Positions 7,385-16,528 of a stretch of DNA of 64,000 bases are shown here, one piece after another. The DNA lies in assembly GCF_001280425.1 (NCBI RefSeq), contig NZ_LIUF01000001.1:186001-250000 (forward strand), given 5' to 3'. Both the position numbers and the translations under genes were made by a program. The notes beneath the pieces are model-generated. The model made no database searches and was not told where the DNA came from. It saw nothing but the letters and a program-made list of their open reading frames with translations. Every line of letters starts with the position of its first letter. The first letter of the stretch is position 1. Source of the stretch: Haloarcula rubripromontorii. Lineage in GTDB: Archaea > Halobacteriota > Halobacteria > Halobacteriales > Haloarculaceae.

Positions 7385-8281
7385 CTACCGCGAGCGCGTC
7401 GTCACTTCACAGCCGTCCTCGGTGATGATGACGGTGTGTTCCTTCTGACTGACGTACGCGTCGTCCTGCTCTTTGAGTACTGGGTAGCCGTGGACGATGT
7501 CCTGCTGTTTCAGGCGGCGAAGCGCCATCTCCGCTCGCGGCGAGTCGAGCCACCGGGCGGCAAACGGCAGTGTGCGGTACTCCTCGGTGATCTGTTCGAG
7601 GACCTGTCGGGCCTGTCGGTTCCGGACCGACCCCTCGCGCTCGAGGGCGAAGATCTCCTCGTCAGCCCCTTCCTGTACCTTGCCGCGGCCGTCGGTAGCG
7701 AACGGTTCGATGGCGACAACGTCGCCCACGTCGAGCGTCGCACCCTGTGCCACTTCGCGGTTCGGAATATTCGGCGACGTGTGCTGCTCCCAGTGGCCCA
7801 GTCCGTGGCCGGTGAGGTTCACGACGGGGTTGTAGCCGTACCCCTCGATGACATCCTCGACGGCTGCACCGATCTGCCCCACGTCGACACCCGGGCCAGC
7901 AACGTCCAGCGCGGCGTCTAGGGCTTCCGCGGGGGCTTCGGCGAGTTCGGCCTGTCCGGACAGATCGACCGTCACCGCGGTGTCGGCGAGCCACCCGTCG
8001 ACGTGGACACCGATGTCGAGGTTCACCATCTCCTCGCCGAAGGTGGCGTCGTCGTCGCGCTCCGGCGTGGCGTGGGCCGCCTCCTCGTCGATGGAGATGT
8101 TCACCGGAAACGCCGGCTTGCCGCCCAGTTCCCGGATCTTGTCCTCGGCCCACTCGGCGATTTCGAGATGGGAGACGCCCACCTCGACGCGTTCGGCCGC
8201 CTCGTCGCGCACCTGTGCCAGAATTTCGCCCGCTTCGCGGCATTTCTCGTACTGCTCGGAATCGAAGTCCACGTCAGTCAT
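7385..8281 (-). CDS. map: Type II methionine aminopeptidase
   Basis: A 298-residue dinuclear metallopeptidase that removes the initiator methionine from nascent proteins. Metal ligands are visible in family order: Asp89 (VNLDIGVHVDG), Asp100 (LADTAVTV), His159 (LTGHGLGHWEQH), Glu192 (AIEPFATDG) and Glu288 (HTVIITEDG). The insert typical of type II enzymes lies between His159 and the final Glu, and the length matches archaeal members. It is followed 43 bases upstream by the asparaginase-like gene on the same strand, so the pair may share a transcript. Confidence 0.96.
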   Translation of the reverse strand: MTDVDFDSEQYEKCREAGEILAQVRDEAAERVEVGVSHLEIAEWAEDKIRELGGKPAFPVNISIDEEAAHATPERDDDATFGEEMVNLDIGVHVDGWLADTAVTVDLSGQAELAEAPAEALDAALDVAGPGVDVGQIGAAVEDVIEGYGYNPVVNLTGHGLGHWEQHTSPNIPNREVAQGATLDVGDVVAIEPFATDGRGKVQEGADEEIFALEREGSVRNRQARQVLEQITEEYRTLPFAARWLDSPRAEMALRRLKQQDIVHGYPVLKEQDDAYVSQKEHTVIITEDGCEVTTRSR

Positions 8282-8324
8282 GCACGCCGGTTAGTCGGTG
8301 GCGGGCAAAGGGGTTTCCCTCTGG

Positions 8325-9167
8325 CTATCTCCGCGCGGTCTGCATTGCGGCGGTGTTCCGTTCAGCCCCGGTATGGCCAGCACGGTCGAGAACGATCACG
8401 CCAGCACGCCCGCCGGTCGCGTCCTCGAACTCGGCGATAGCTTCTTCAGCAGCCTGCCGCGGGCCGTACGTGTCAAGCAGTTCGACGGCGCGGCGAGCCA
8501 GCCCGAATCGGGCGATGGCCTCTCCTTCGCCGGTCGCGCTCGCACCACCGCGGTCGTCCGCATAGAAGCCAGCCCCGATCTGGGGAACGTCACCGACCCG
8601 ACCCGCCAGCGCAAACCAGCGCCCGGCGGTCGAGGTCGCCGCCGCAAGCCGATCCCCGTCTGTCGCAACCGCGCCGACAGTGTCAGTGCCGCTGAAATGC
8701 TCGCGGACCCAGTCGAGATGGTCGGCAGGGCCACCGTCGGGCGGGTTCGCACGCTCGTATCGCTGTCGGGTCTCTGCGGTCGTGAGGTCGCGACCGGTTT
8801 CGACGCCGGAGCCCGCCGCAAACTCGACAGCCTCGTCGCCGGCAAGGAGGACGTGTGGCGTCTCAGTTGCCACAGCACGGGCCACGTCCGTAGCGTGTAC
8901 AACGCCAGACATTGCACACGCTGCCCCGGTCTGACCGTCGCGGGTCATCAATCCGGCGTCAGTCCGGACTTCGCCGTCACTCTGGACGGCCCCACCGACG
9001 CCAGCGTTGAACGCCGGGTCGGATTCGAGGGGCCGAAGCGCGGCCAGCACCGCATTCATCGGATGCTCCGCCTCCGCTGCCTGTTCAGCGGCGTCTGTGA
9101 GGGTTTCCTGCCGAGTCGCCGGTGACTCCGGTGGACTGCCCGCGCCGCCGTGGACAATGACGTGCAT
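8325..9167 (-). CDS. Isoaspartyl peptidase / L-asparaginase (Ntn hydrolase, T2)
   Basis: A 280-residue Ntn-hydrolase proenzyme. It opens MHVIVHGGAGSPPE, the family's HGGAG oxyanion element, and has NAGVGG at about 55-59. The autocleavage site precedes Thr163 in TDTVGAVATD, which becomes the N-terminal nucleophile of the beta chain. The family hydrolyses isoaspartyl dipeptides and asparagine. An in-frame extension to 9305 would add a Cys/Arg-rich leader without family similarity, so the ATG at 9167 is used. It lies next to map, and both act in protein and peptide turnover. Confidence 0.9.
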   Translation of the reverse strand: MHVIVHGGAGSPPESPATRQETLTDAAEQAAEAEHPMNAVLAALRPLESDPAFNAGVGGAVQSDGEVRTDAGLMTRDGQTGAACAMSGVVHATDVARAVATETPHVLLAGDEAVEFAAGSGVETGRDLTTAETRQRYERANPPDGGPADHLDWVREHFSGTDTVGAVATDGDRLAAATSTAGRWFALAGRVGDVPQIGAGFYADDRGGASATGEGEAIARFGLARRAVELLDTYGPRQAAEEAIAEFEDATGGRAGVIVLDRAGHTGAERNTAAMQTARR

Positions 9168-9315
9168 ATAGCCCCGTTGACACACGAACGGCATATCACC
9201 TCCGCATGGCGATAGTGACGTGCCGGCGTGCGGTCGTGACCTTTCTTTACGCACTGTGTTACCACGTCTGAGGCAAAGCGGCACGCCTTTAGGGGCGACT
9301 GTCAATTGGCGGAAT

Positions 9316-10578
<1,263 letters not shown>

Positions 10579-10607
10579 CCGAGTCACGCAGACTACCCGA
10601 AATCTAC

Positions 10608-10613
10608 TTTTTT
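10608..10613 (+). terminator. T-tract terminator after icd
   Basis: Six consecutive T residues (CTACTTTTTTATC) lie 30 bases after the icd stop, matching the oligo-T type of archaeal terminator. A second T6 tract occurs at 10689-10694, and between them is a perfect hairpin CCAGTC-CGA-GACTGG (10623-10637). Confidence 0.5.
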
Positions 10614-10719
10614 ATCACGCCCCCAGTCCGAGACTGGCAAGACGGGCAGAGATACTGTCAGGAGAACGGGGCCGTAGCTCGGGAGTCGTTTTTTATCTGG
10701 GGATCCGGTCCGAGAAGCG

Positions 10720-10947
10720 TTACTCGGTCAGCGGCAGGACCACGCCGAACACGAGCGGCGCGAGGAGTCCGACGAGAATACCGAGCAGTTCCATGTCGAC
10801 CAGCAGCGTGTCGCCCCAGGCGGGAAGGGTCCCGAGCACGGCGCTTCCAGCGATCTCCCCCGCAATGCCGAGGAGGAACAGCCCTGCCCCGAGCATGAAC
10901 CCGCGCTTTGCGAGGGTCGCGTAGTCCGCGTTCCAGTTCTGGCTCAT
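10720..10947 (-). CDS. Small two- or three-helix membrane protein
   Basis: A 75-residue haloarchaeal membrane protein that starts MSQNWNADYATLAKRGFMLG. Two hydrophobic segments follow (GLFLLGIAGEIAGSAVLG and LLGILVGLLAPLVFGVVLPL). The polar 'YATLAKRGF' opening recurs in small haloarchaeal membrane proteins of unknown function (DUF7860-like; assignment tentative). It is divergent from the next small membrane-protein gene, with 80 bases between the two starts. Confidence 0.65.
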   Translation of the reverse strand: MSQNWNADYATLAKRGFMLGAGLFLLGIAGEIAGSAVLGTLPAWGDTLLVDMELLGILVGLLAPLVFGVVLPLTE

Positions 10948-11027
10948 ACAGGTCCGTTCTCGTGGGCCTACTAAGCTCTCTCGGATCGAAAGAGCTACAA
11001 GCGGTTTGCAGTGATATCCGGGCACAC

Positions 11028-11252
11028 ATGGCTACAGAATCGATTCCGGAGCTACTGGAACTCCTGCTCTCGACGCTTCTCGCAGTCGGACTAACCGTCG
11101 GCGGGGCACTCACCGAACAGGCCGCCCTCGCCGACCTGTCCGGCGGCATCTCGGCGTTCGCTGCCTGGGAGGTGTACATGGGGCTGGTCCTCCTGTACGC
11201 CGGCTATACGCTCACCTCGCGCCGAGTCCTGCCCGCATTCGGTAGCGCCTGA
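11028..11252 (+). CDS. Small membrane protein, function unknown
   Basis: A 74-residue protein with one N-terminal hydrophobic helix (LLELLLSTLLAVGLTVGGAL) and a second (FAAWEVYMGLVLLYAGYTL). MATESIPELLELL is the chosen start at 11028; the longer in-frame upstream reading is Ser/Arg-rich and overlaps the divergent gene. I assign no function. It converges on the lipoprotein gene with a 23-base gap. Confidence 0.6.
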   Translation: MATESIPELLELLLSTLLAVGLTVGGALTEQAALADLSGGISAFAAWEVYMGLVLLYAGYTLTSRRVLPAFGSA

Positions 11253-11275
11253 GCGTGGTCTTTGCGGGCGGCCGG

Positions 11276-12070
11276 TCATTCCCGAAGCGACCGCTGGGTC
11301 GTATTTGCGACCCACTCCGGCTGTGCTACTGTCGTTGACCCCACATTTTGTAGCCGCATCTCCTGTGTGACACGGACCAGCTGGTCGCTTCGTTGAGCGT
11401 CGAAAACCAGCCGAAACGCCGAAACGGTGCCGTCGTGATTGACGCGGAGCCGGACGGAGACGTTGTGAGGCTCACTCACGAACAGCGGCGTGCGGAGTCT
11501 GTCGGGGTTCGTGAAACGAGTCCCGACGAGGGCGACGCCGGCGTCACTCCGGTCGGCAACGGAGAGATCGACGGCTCCCCCGATCCCACGGATCGTCCGA
11601 CGCTCCGAGAGGTCCGAGACCGGGCCGTCGTCGCGGACTGGCCACGTGACCTGATTCCGCCGGTTCGCTCGATTGTCGTACCGGGCCGCAACGATGGAGC
11701 CGTTGGTCCAGTAGTCGATGCGGGTCGTGAACGTGTTCAGTTCCGTGCCGTTCTGCCGGAACTGCCCTGCATACGTCTTGTTCGCCGCGACGTAGCGCGT
11801 GTGGTTGGTTCGCCGGAGCACCGTTCCGTTGCTGTCGGTGACTCGCTGTCGAGTGACCAGCGTGTAGTTCGTCGTCGCAAGCGTCCGCGCGTGGGCGCTG
11901 GCCAGCGTTGATGGAACCACTGCGTCGTCGCTCACGCCCGGCGGATAGCCGGCCCCATCGGTCGGCACCGCTACCGGCGTGACCGTCTCGGGGCTGTCCG
12001 GCTGGACGAACCCCGAGCAGCCGGCGAGTACGAGCGCGAGCGCCACAGCGGCAGCCATTGCCCGCGTCAT
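11276..12070 (-). CDS. Haloarchaeal lipoprotein (DUF7537-like)
   Basis: A 264-residue exported lipoprotein. The signal peptide MTRAMAAAVALALVLAGCSG carries a lipobox LAGC, so it should be lipidated on the Cys and anchored to the outer face of the membrane. The mature part begins with a Pro/Val/Thr-rich linker, then ASAHARTLATTNYTLVTRQR and many NxT/NxS sequons that could be N-glycosylated. The fold 'DA..LA.AH...L...SYT' followed by beta-rich sequence is shared with the lipoprotein at 62619-63398 in this window. Function is unknown. GTG at 12076 is an alternative start. Confidence 0.75.
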   Translation of the reverse strand: MTRAMAAAVALALVLAGCSGFVQPDSPETVTPVAVPTDGAGYPPGVSDDAVVPSTLASAHARTLATTNYTLVTRQRVTDSNGTVLRRTNHTRYVAANKTYAGQFRQNGTELNTFTTRIDYWTNGSIVAARYDNRANRRNQVTWPVRDDGPVSDLSERRTIRGIGGAVDLSVADRSDAGVALVGTRFTNPDRLRTPLFVSEPHNVSVRLRVNHDGTVSAFRLVFDAQRSDQLVRVTQEMRLQNVGSTTVAQPEWVANTTQRSLRE

Positions 12071-12107
12071 TGGCACTCATACGGATGCAGGAGTCAAACA
12101 GTTGTGG

Positions 12108-12446
12108 TTAGTTTTGCCAGTCCGGGTTCGGTCTGGGCGGACTGAACACGTCGATGCCGCGGACGGGCTCCTCACCGTCGTTGCGCGCCTCGTGTGGTTC
12201 CTCGCTCGGGACCACGTAGGAGTCTCCGGGGCCGATGACGTACTCCTCCCCGTTGACGTGGAAGGTAAAGGTCCCTTTCACGACGTAGCCGACCTGCTCG
12301 TGGCGGTGGCTGTGTTCCGGGACAGCCGCGCCGGGCTCGATATGGAACTGCTGGACGCTCATCTGTTCTCCGACGGCCAGCTGTGTCAGGTGCACGCCGT
12401 CGACTGCTTCGACTGTCTCACAGGCCGCCTGTGGCACTTCTTCCAT
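12108..12446 (-). CDS. Single-domain cupin protein
   Basis: A 112-residue cytoplasmic cupin. Motif 1 is PEHSHRHEQVGYVVKGTFTF (two His and one Glu metal ligands) and motif 2 is PGDSYVVPSEEPHEARN (last His ligand). This small one-barrel cupin most resembles a metal-binding sensor or isomerase-like protein, but no substrate can be deduced. It starts MEEVPQAACETVEAVDG. It stands upstream of the lipoprotein gene, 37 bases away on the same strand, so co-transcription is possible. Confidence 0.85.
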   Translation of the reverse strand: MEEVPQAACETVEAVDGVHLTQLAVGEQMSVQQFHIEPGAAVPEHSHRHEQVGYVVKGTFTFHVNGEEYVIGPGDSYVVPSEEPHEARNDGEEPVRGIDVFSPPRPNPDWQN

Positions 12447-12538
12447 GCTCGGCTATGTCTGGTCCACCGCACCTAAGCCTTCGTCCCCCGGCATCGAACG
12501 TCGGTGGATTCAGTACCGTCCGGCCCTGACAGAGAGGT

Positions 12539-13063
12539 ATGTACGCGGTCGTCGGGTGTAGCGATTGCAGCGCGCTGTGGGTCACCGAGGGGCGGCCGGA
12601 GACGACGCAGTGCCCGCGGTGTGGCACGCGCCGGAAACACGAAAAGCGCCGGAAGTTCGTCGAGACGGACGACGAGGCCCACGCCCGCGAGGTCCGGGCG
12701 TCGATGCTGGCGAACCGGCAGGGGGAGGGCGACGCCTTCGCGGAGCTGGATTCCTACGCCGAGATGGAGCGACAGGTCGACGACGCGGGTGTGGACGACA
12801 AGACGTATCTCGAAGATTCGGGGGTCGACACTGACGCCGTGTCGGCGGCCGCCGACCGCGCCGAACAGGGGGCGGCCAGCGGGTCGAGCCGCAAGGAGAC
12901 CGTCCTGAGCGCGTTGCGGAACCTTGACCAGCCGACCGAGGCCGATGTCGTGGCTTACGCCGAGGAGCGTGGCGTCCCGGCGTCGTACACCCGGAAAGCA
13001 CTGCAGAAACTGGTTCGGGCGGGCGAGGCATCGGAAAGCCGGGGGCAGTACCGGCTCCTATGA
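12539..13063 (+). CDS. Zinc-ribbon/winged-helix protein (DUF5817-like)
   Basis: A 174-residue protein with an N-terminal zinc ribbon (CSDC at about 7-10 and CPRCGTRRKHEKRRKF at about 25-40), an acidic linker with a coiled-coil-like stretch, and a C-terminal winged helix (about 115-174: VLSALRNLDQPTEADVVAYA, then YTRKALQKLVRAGE). The ribbon plus wHTH arrangement matches the haloarchaeal DUF5817 family and suggests a nucleic-acid-binding role. Its stop overlaps the next gene's start (ATGA), so the two are translationally coupled. Confidence 0.8.
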   Translation: MYAVVGCSDCSALWVTEGRPETTQCPRCGTRRKHEKRRKFVETDDEAHAREVRASMLANRQGEGDAFAELDSYAEMERQVDDAGVDDKTYLEDSGVDTDAVSAAADRAEQGAASGSSRKETVLSALRNLDQPTEADVVAYAEERGVPASYTRKALQKLVRAGEASESRGQYRLL

Positions 13064-13410
13064 CCGCGACACTGGATTTCGAGCCTGGCCCGGTCGCCGT
13101 CGGGACACTCGTTGGCCTCTCGGGATTGCTGTTCTTGCTCACGCCGGTCGTCGAACCCGTCGCTGTCGGCTCGTTGCAGGTGAGTCCCGTCGCGCTGTCG
13201 GCGGTCGTCCTCACACTCGGGTTCGCGCTGGGCACGGTCGTGTTCGCTCGCCGGGGCCGGCGACTGTTCGCTATCGCCCACGGTATCTTTGCCGTGGCGT
13301 GGGCCTTGCTTGTGCTGGGTCCACTACTCGGACAGGAGGCGCTCCTGCTCGCCGGCGTCGTCGTACTCGTCGCGGGGGCCGGCTTTCTGGTGAGTCAGCG
13401 TCGGCAGTGA
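13060..13410 (+). CDS. Four-helix membrane protein coupled to the zinc-ribbon gene
   Basis: A 116-residue integral membrane protein with four evenly spaced hydrophobic helices (about 12-30, 38-58, 66-86 and 90-110). It starts within the stop of the preceding gene (ATGA overlap), so both should be made from one message. The pairing of a DNA-binding-like protein with a membrane protein could reflect membrane-linked regulation, but this is inference. No family is recognised. Confidence 0.7.
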   Translation: MTATLDFEPGPVAVGTLVGLSGLLFLLTPVVEPVAVGSLQVSPVALSAVVLTLGFALGTVVFARRGRRLFAIAHGIFAVAWALLVLGPLLGQEALLLAGVVVLVAGAGFLVSQRRQ

Positions 13411-13434
13411 GAGTGTCCCGCCGGGAAGCCGATC

Positions 13435-14652
13435 CTACCGCCCGAGGTCGGCGTGGGCCGAGGAGAGGTGGCGCGAGGACAGCGCCGCAAGCAAAGAGAG
13501 TTCACCGGCTAGCGCACCGGCGGCGATGACCTCCGCAAGCGCGTCGGCGTTGCTCCCGGCAGGGTCGCCGCCGCCGCTGTACCCCAGTACATCCAGCGCC
13601 TCGGACTGGGTCGGGAGCCCCGTCCCGCCGCCGACGGTGCCGACCTCCAGCGACGCGATGGTGACCGAGGCGTACAGCCCGTCCTCGCGGGCGTCGACCG
13701 TCGTGATGGCGTTGCTCCCCTCGACGACCTGCGCGATGTCCTGCCCGAGCGCGAGGAAGGCCGCGGCGACGACGTTGGCGGCGTGGGCGTTGAACCCCAG
13801 CGCGCCAGCTTTGGCGGAGCCGACGAGGTTCTTTCGGGTGTTCGCTTCGACGATGGCGTCGGAGGTCGTATCGAGTCGGTCCTCGACTTGCTCGTGCGGG
13901 ATGAGAACGTCGGCGGCGACAGTGCGGCCCCGCCCCTCGACAGCGTTGATCGCGGCAGGCTTCTTGTCCGAACAGAGGTTGCCCGAGAGCGCCACGAGGT
14001 CGGCCGGCGTCTCAGACTCGACAACGTCGCAGGCCGCCTCCGTGGCGATGGTGGCCATGTTCATCCCCATCGCGTCCTTGGTGTCGTAGGAAAAGCGCAG
14101 GAAGACGCTGTCGCCGACAACATACGGCGTCACGTCTTGCAGTTCGCCGTGGCTCGTCGTCTCTTCGGCGGCCTCGGCGAGCGTGTCGACGTGTTCGCGA
14201 ACCCAGGCCGACACCTCGCCGGCCTCGGCCACGTCTTCCACGCGAAACACCGGCGCGCGCGTCATCCCTGATTTGAGGACGCGAGCGGTCGCGCCGCCAG
14301 CGTTTCGGATGGTCGAGACGCCGCGGTTGACCGAGGCCAGCAGCGCGCCCTCGCTGGTCGCCAGCGGGAGATGGTGGTCGCCGGAGGCGGCCCCGCCGTC
14401 GACGGGCAGCGGGCCGACGACGCCCATCGGGACCTGCGCCGCGCCGACCATGTTCTCGATGTTGCTCTCGGCGTCGGCGGCGTCGAAGGTGTAGTCGCCG
14501 ACCGCAGAGAGGTCCGCGCCGGTCTCCTCGGCCAGCAGATGCCTGCGGGCCGCCGCTGCAGTGTCGGGGTCGGCGTGGTCTTCCAGTTCGTAGCGCCGCA
14601 ACTCACCGTCACGAACGCGCTCTGCGAGCGCGATAACGTCGGAGTCGGTCAT
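13435..14652 (-). CDS. hmgA: 3-hydroxy-3-methylglutaryl-CoA reductase (NADPH, class I)
   Basis: A 405-residue enzyme that reduces HMG-CoA to mevalonate, the committed step towards archaeal isoprenoid lipids, carotenoids and quinone tails. Class I motifs are present: ENMVGAAQVPMGVVGPLPVD (about residues 63-82), DAMGMNMA (the catalytic Asp region), LSGNLCSDKKPAAIN (catalytic Lys) and EVGTVGGGTGLPTQ (NADPH site). The catalytic His is supplied near the C-terminus (SRHLSSAHADL). The start at 14652 (MTDSDVIALAERVRD) is preferred to longer readings. It is divergent from the amidohydrolase, with an 81-base spacer. In other haloarchaea this enzyme is the target of mevinolin. Confidence 0.96.
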   Translation of the reverse strand: MTDSDVIALAERVRDGELRRYELEDHADPDTAAAARRHLLAEETGADLSAVGDYTFDAADAESNIENMVGAAQVPMGVVGPLPVDGGAASGDHHLPLATSEGALLASVNRGVSTIRNAGGATARVLKSGMTRAPVFRVEDVAEAGEVSAWVREHVDTLAEAAEETTSHGELQDVTPYVVGDSVFLRFSYDTKDAMGMNMATIATEAACDVVESETPADLVALSGNLCSDKKPAAINAVEGRGRTVAADVLIPHEQVEDRLDTTSDAIVEANTRKNLVGSAKAGALGFNAHAANVVAAAFLALGQDIAQVVEGSNAITTVDAREDGLYASVTIASLEVGTVGGGTGLPTQSEALDVLGYSGGGDPAGSNADALAEVIAAGALAGELSLLAALSSRHLSSAHADLGR

Positions 14653-14733
14653 ACTGACCGGTGTGGCTTCGGGACTCCTAACAGTTGCTCTTGGCGGGCC
14701 AAGGGTTTTGCAGTCGCCGTTCGGGGGTTCCAT

Positions 14734-16230
14734 ATGGTCGACCGCGTATTCACGAACTGTGAGGTGCGACCGCTGTCCGGCGACGAGCCGGCGTCTGCGG
14801 TCGCAGTACAGGACGGCACGGTTACCGCCGTCGGCGACCCGGACGAACTCTCGACGGCGGGTGCCGAGACCGTCGACTGTCGCGGTGGGGTCCTGTTGCC
14901 CGGCTTCGTCGACGCCCACACGCATCTGGACATCGTCGGCCGGCGTGCAGTCGAGGCAGACCTCGCCGGGGCGGACGGCCCGGCCGACTGCATCGACCGG
15001 CTGCTGGCGGCCGACGACGGCGAGGGGTGGATACTCGGCTTTGGCTACGACGAGAGCGACTGGGACGGGGACTTGCTGCGGGCGGCGACGCTGGACCGGG
15101 TGAGCGCTGAGCGCCCGGTTGCGGCCGCGCGCGAGGACATCCACACGGTGTCGGTAAACCACGCCGCGCTAGACGTACTGGACCTGCCCGACGACGGCGT
15201 TCGGACCGAGGACGGAGCCCCGACTGGCGTGCTCGTCGAGGAAGCCGCCGAGGCCGTCTTCGACGCTATCGCGCCCGACTACACACAGACCCGGGAGTAC
15301 CTGCTGGCCGCACAGGAGGTGGCGCTCTCAGAGGGGATCACCGCCGTCCACGACATGGTGCGGCAGTCACACGCCCCGCGGGTGTACCGCGACCTAGACA
15401 CCGAGGGCACACTCTCGCTGCGGGTCCGACTCAACTACTGGGTTGATCACCTCGATGCGGTCAGGGAACTCGGACTGGTAACGAACCACGGGAGCGACCG
15501 GGTCCGGACAGGCGCAATCAAGACGTACATCGACGGGTCACTCGGGGCCGGAACCGCGCGGCTCCGGGACCCCTACGCCGACGGTGACGGCGTCGGCGAG
15601 TGGCGGACGGATCCGGACGCCCTCCGGAGACTCGTGTCAGAAGTCGACGACGCGGGCCTCCAGTTCGCCGCCCACGCCATCGGCGACGCGGCCATCGACG
15701 CCCTGCTTTCGGCTATCGAGTCAGTCGACGCCGCGGACGAGCGCCATCGCGTCGAACACGCCGAAGTCCTCACAGGCGAGTTAGTGGAGCGATTGGCTGC
15801 GTCGCCGCTGGTCGTCTCGGCCCAGCCGAACTTCCATCGCTGGGCAACATCGGGCGGCCTGTACGACGAGCGCCTCGGCGAGCGTCGCGGGCTTACGAAC
15901 CGCTTCCGCGACCTCGTTGATGCCGGCGCACAACTGGCCTTCGGGAGCGACTGTATGCCGCTCTCACCGCTGTATGGCGTCCAGCAGGCCGTGACCGCGC
16001 CGGAACCGAGGCAGCGCCTGACAGTCGACGAGGCGCTCCGGGCGTACACCAGCGGTGCTGCGTACGCGGGCTTCGACGAGGATCGGATGGGTACGATTAC
16101 GCCGGGCTCGGTCGCGGATTTCACCGTGCTATCGGCCTCTCCGTGGGCGGTGCCTGACGGCGAAATTTCGGATATCGCAGTTGCGTTGACCGTCAGCGAC
16201 GGCGACGTAGTGTTCGACGCCAGCGACTGA
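14734..16230 (+). CDS. YtcJ-type amidohydrolase
   Basis: A 498-residue metal-dependent hydrolase of the amidohydrolase superfamily, subfamily YtcJ/NfdA. The metal motif LLPGFVDAHTHLD lies at about residues 53-65. IKTYIDGSLGAGTARLRDPY (about 264-283) contains the carbamylated-Lys-type region. HAIGDAAIDALL, RVEHAEVL and FGSDCMPLSPLYGVQQAV provide the remaining ligands. Such enzymes hydrolyse amide or N-formyl bonds; the substrate is unknown. The protein is cytoplasmic. The ATG at 14734 (MVDRVFTNCEVRPL) fits the family start. The 298 bases after it contain no gene but do hold the 30-base repeat. Confidence 0.9.
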   Translation: MVDRVFTNCEVRPLSGDEPASAVAVQDGTVTAVGDPDELSTAGAETVDCRGGVLLPGFVDAHTHLDIVGRRAVEADLAGADGPADCIDRLLAADDGEGWILGFGYDESDWDGDLLRAATLDRVSAERPVAAAREDIHTVSVNHAALDVLDLPDDGVRTEDGAPTGVLVEEAAEAVFDAIAPDYTQTREYLLAAQEVALSEGITAVHDMVRQSHAPRVYRDLDTEGTLSLRVRLNYWVDHLDAVRELGLVTNHGSDRVRTGAIKTYIDGSLGAGTARLRDPYADGDGVGEWRTDPDALRRLVSEVDDAGLQFAAHAIGDAAIDALLSAIESVDAADERHRVEHAEVLTGELVERLAASPLVVSAQPNFHRWATSGGLYDERLGERRGLTNRFRDLVDAGAQLAFGSDCMPLSPLYGVQQAVTAPEPRQRLTVDEALRAYTSGAAYAGFDEDRMGTITPGSVADFTVLSASPWAVPDGEISDIAVALTVSDGDVVFDASD

Positions 16231-16290
16231 TTCGAACAGACAGCGGTATCGAATCAGCCTATTTTTGCCACTTAATAACATACAACATGA

Positions 16291-16470
16291 TTCGACAATA
16301 CGGAATATAGAACCGGAATGGTCGCCAAATCCGGATATCCAAATCGATACACCACCAATCCCGGAAACAGAATTGTAGTTGCCACCAATTTTGCCAACAG
16401 AACTTAGTCGGCCACCAATACTCCCTATACAATTTTCTTTACCACCAACTTGCTTCTTTGAAGATAAAAT
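16291..16470. repeat. Six diverged tandem units of exactly 30 bases before nadA
   Basis: Units begin at 16291, 16321, 16351, 16381, 16411 and 16441, with no insertions or deletions. Every unit has C at position 3, CAA at 6-8 and AA at 21-22. Units 3-6 (from 16351) begin RCCACCAA, and units 1-2 are degenerate versions. A is also favoured at positions 17 and 19. The region is AT-rich compared with the flanking genes. On the minus strand the same phase gives a 10-residue pattern ending in Ile/Val-Gly-Gly. The spacing fits a phased protein-binding or curved-DNA element controlling nadABC, or a relic of repetitive coding DNA. Confidence 0.8.
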
Positions 16471-16528
16471 CTTTTCACGAAGTAGTTCCGAAGTGTGAGT
16501 ACCCACAGGTGGATACATCGTGCCCGAA

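Noticed and set aside
16291-16470. Possible CRISPR array
   Set aside because: The conserved part is only about 8-10 bases per 30 and the rest is not a set of unique spacers between identical repeats; there are no cas genes.
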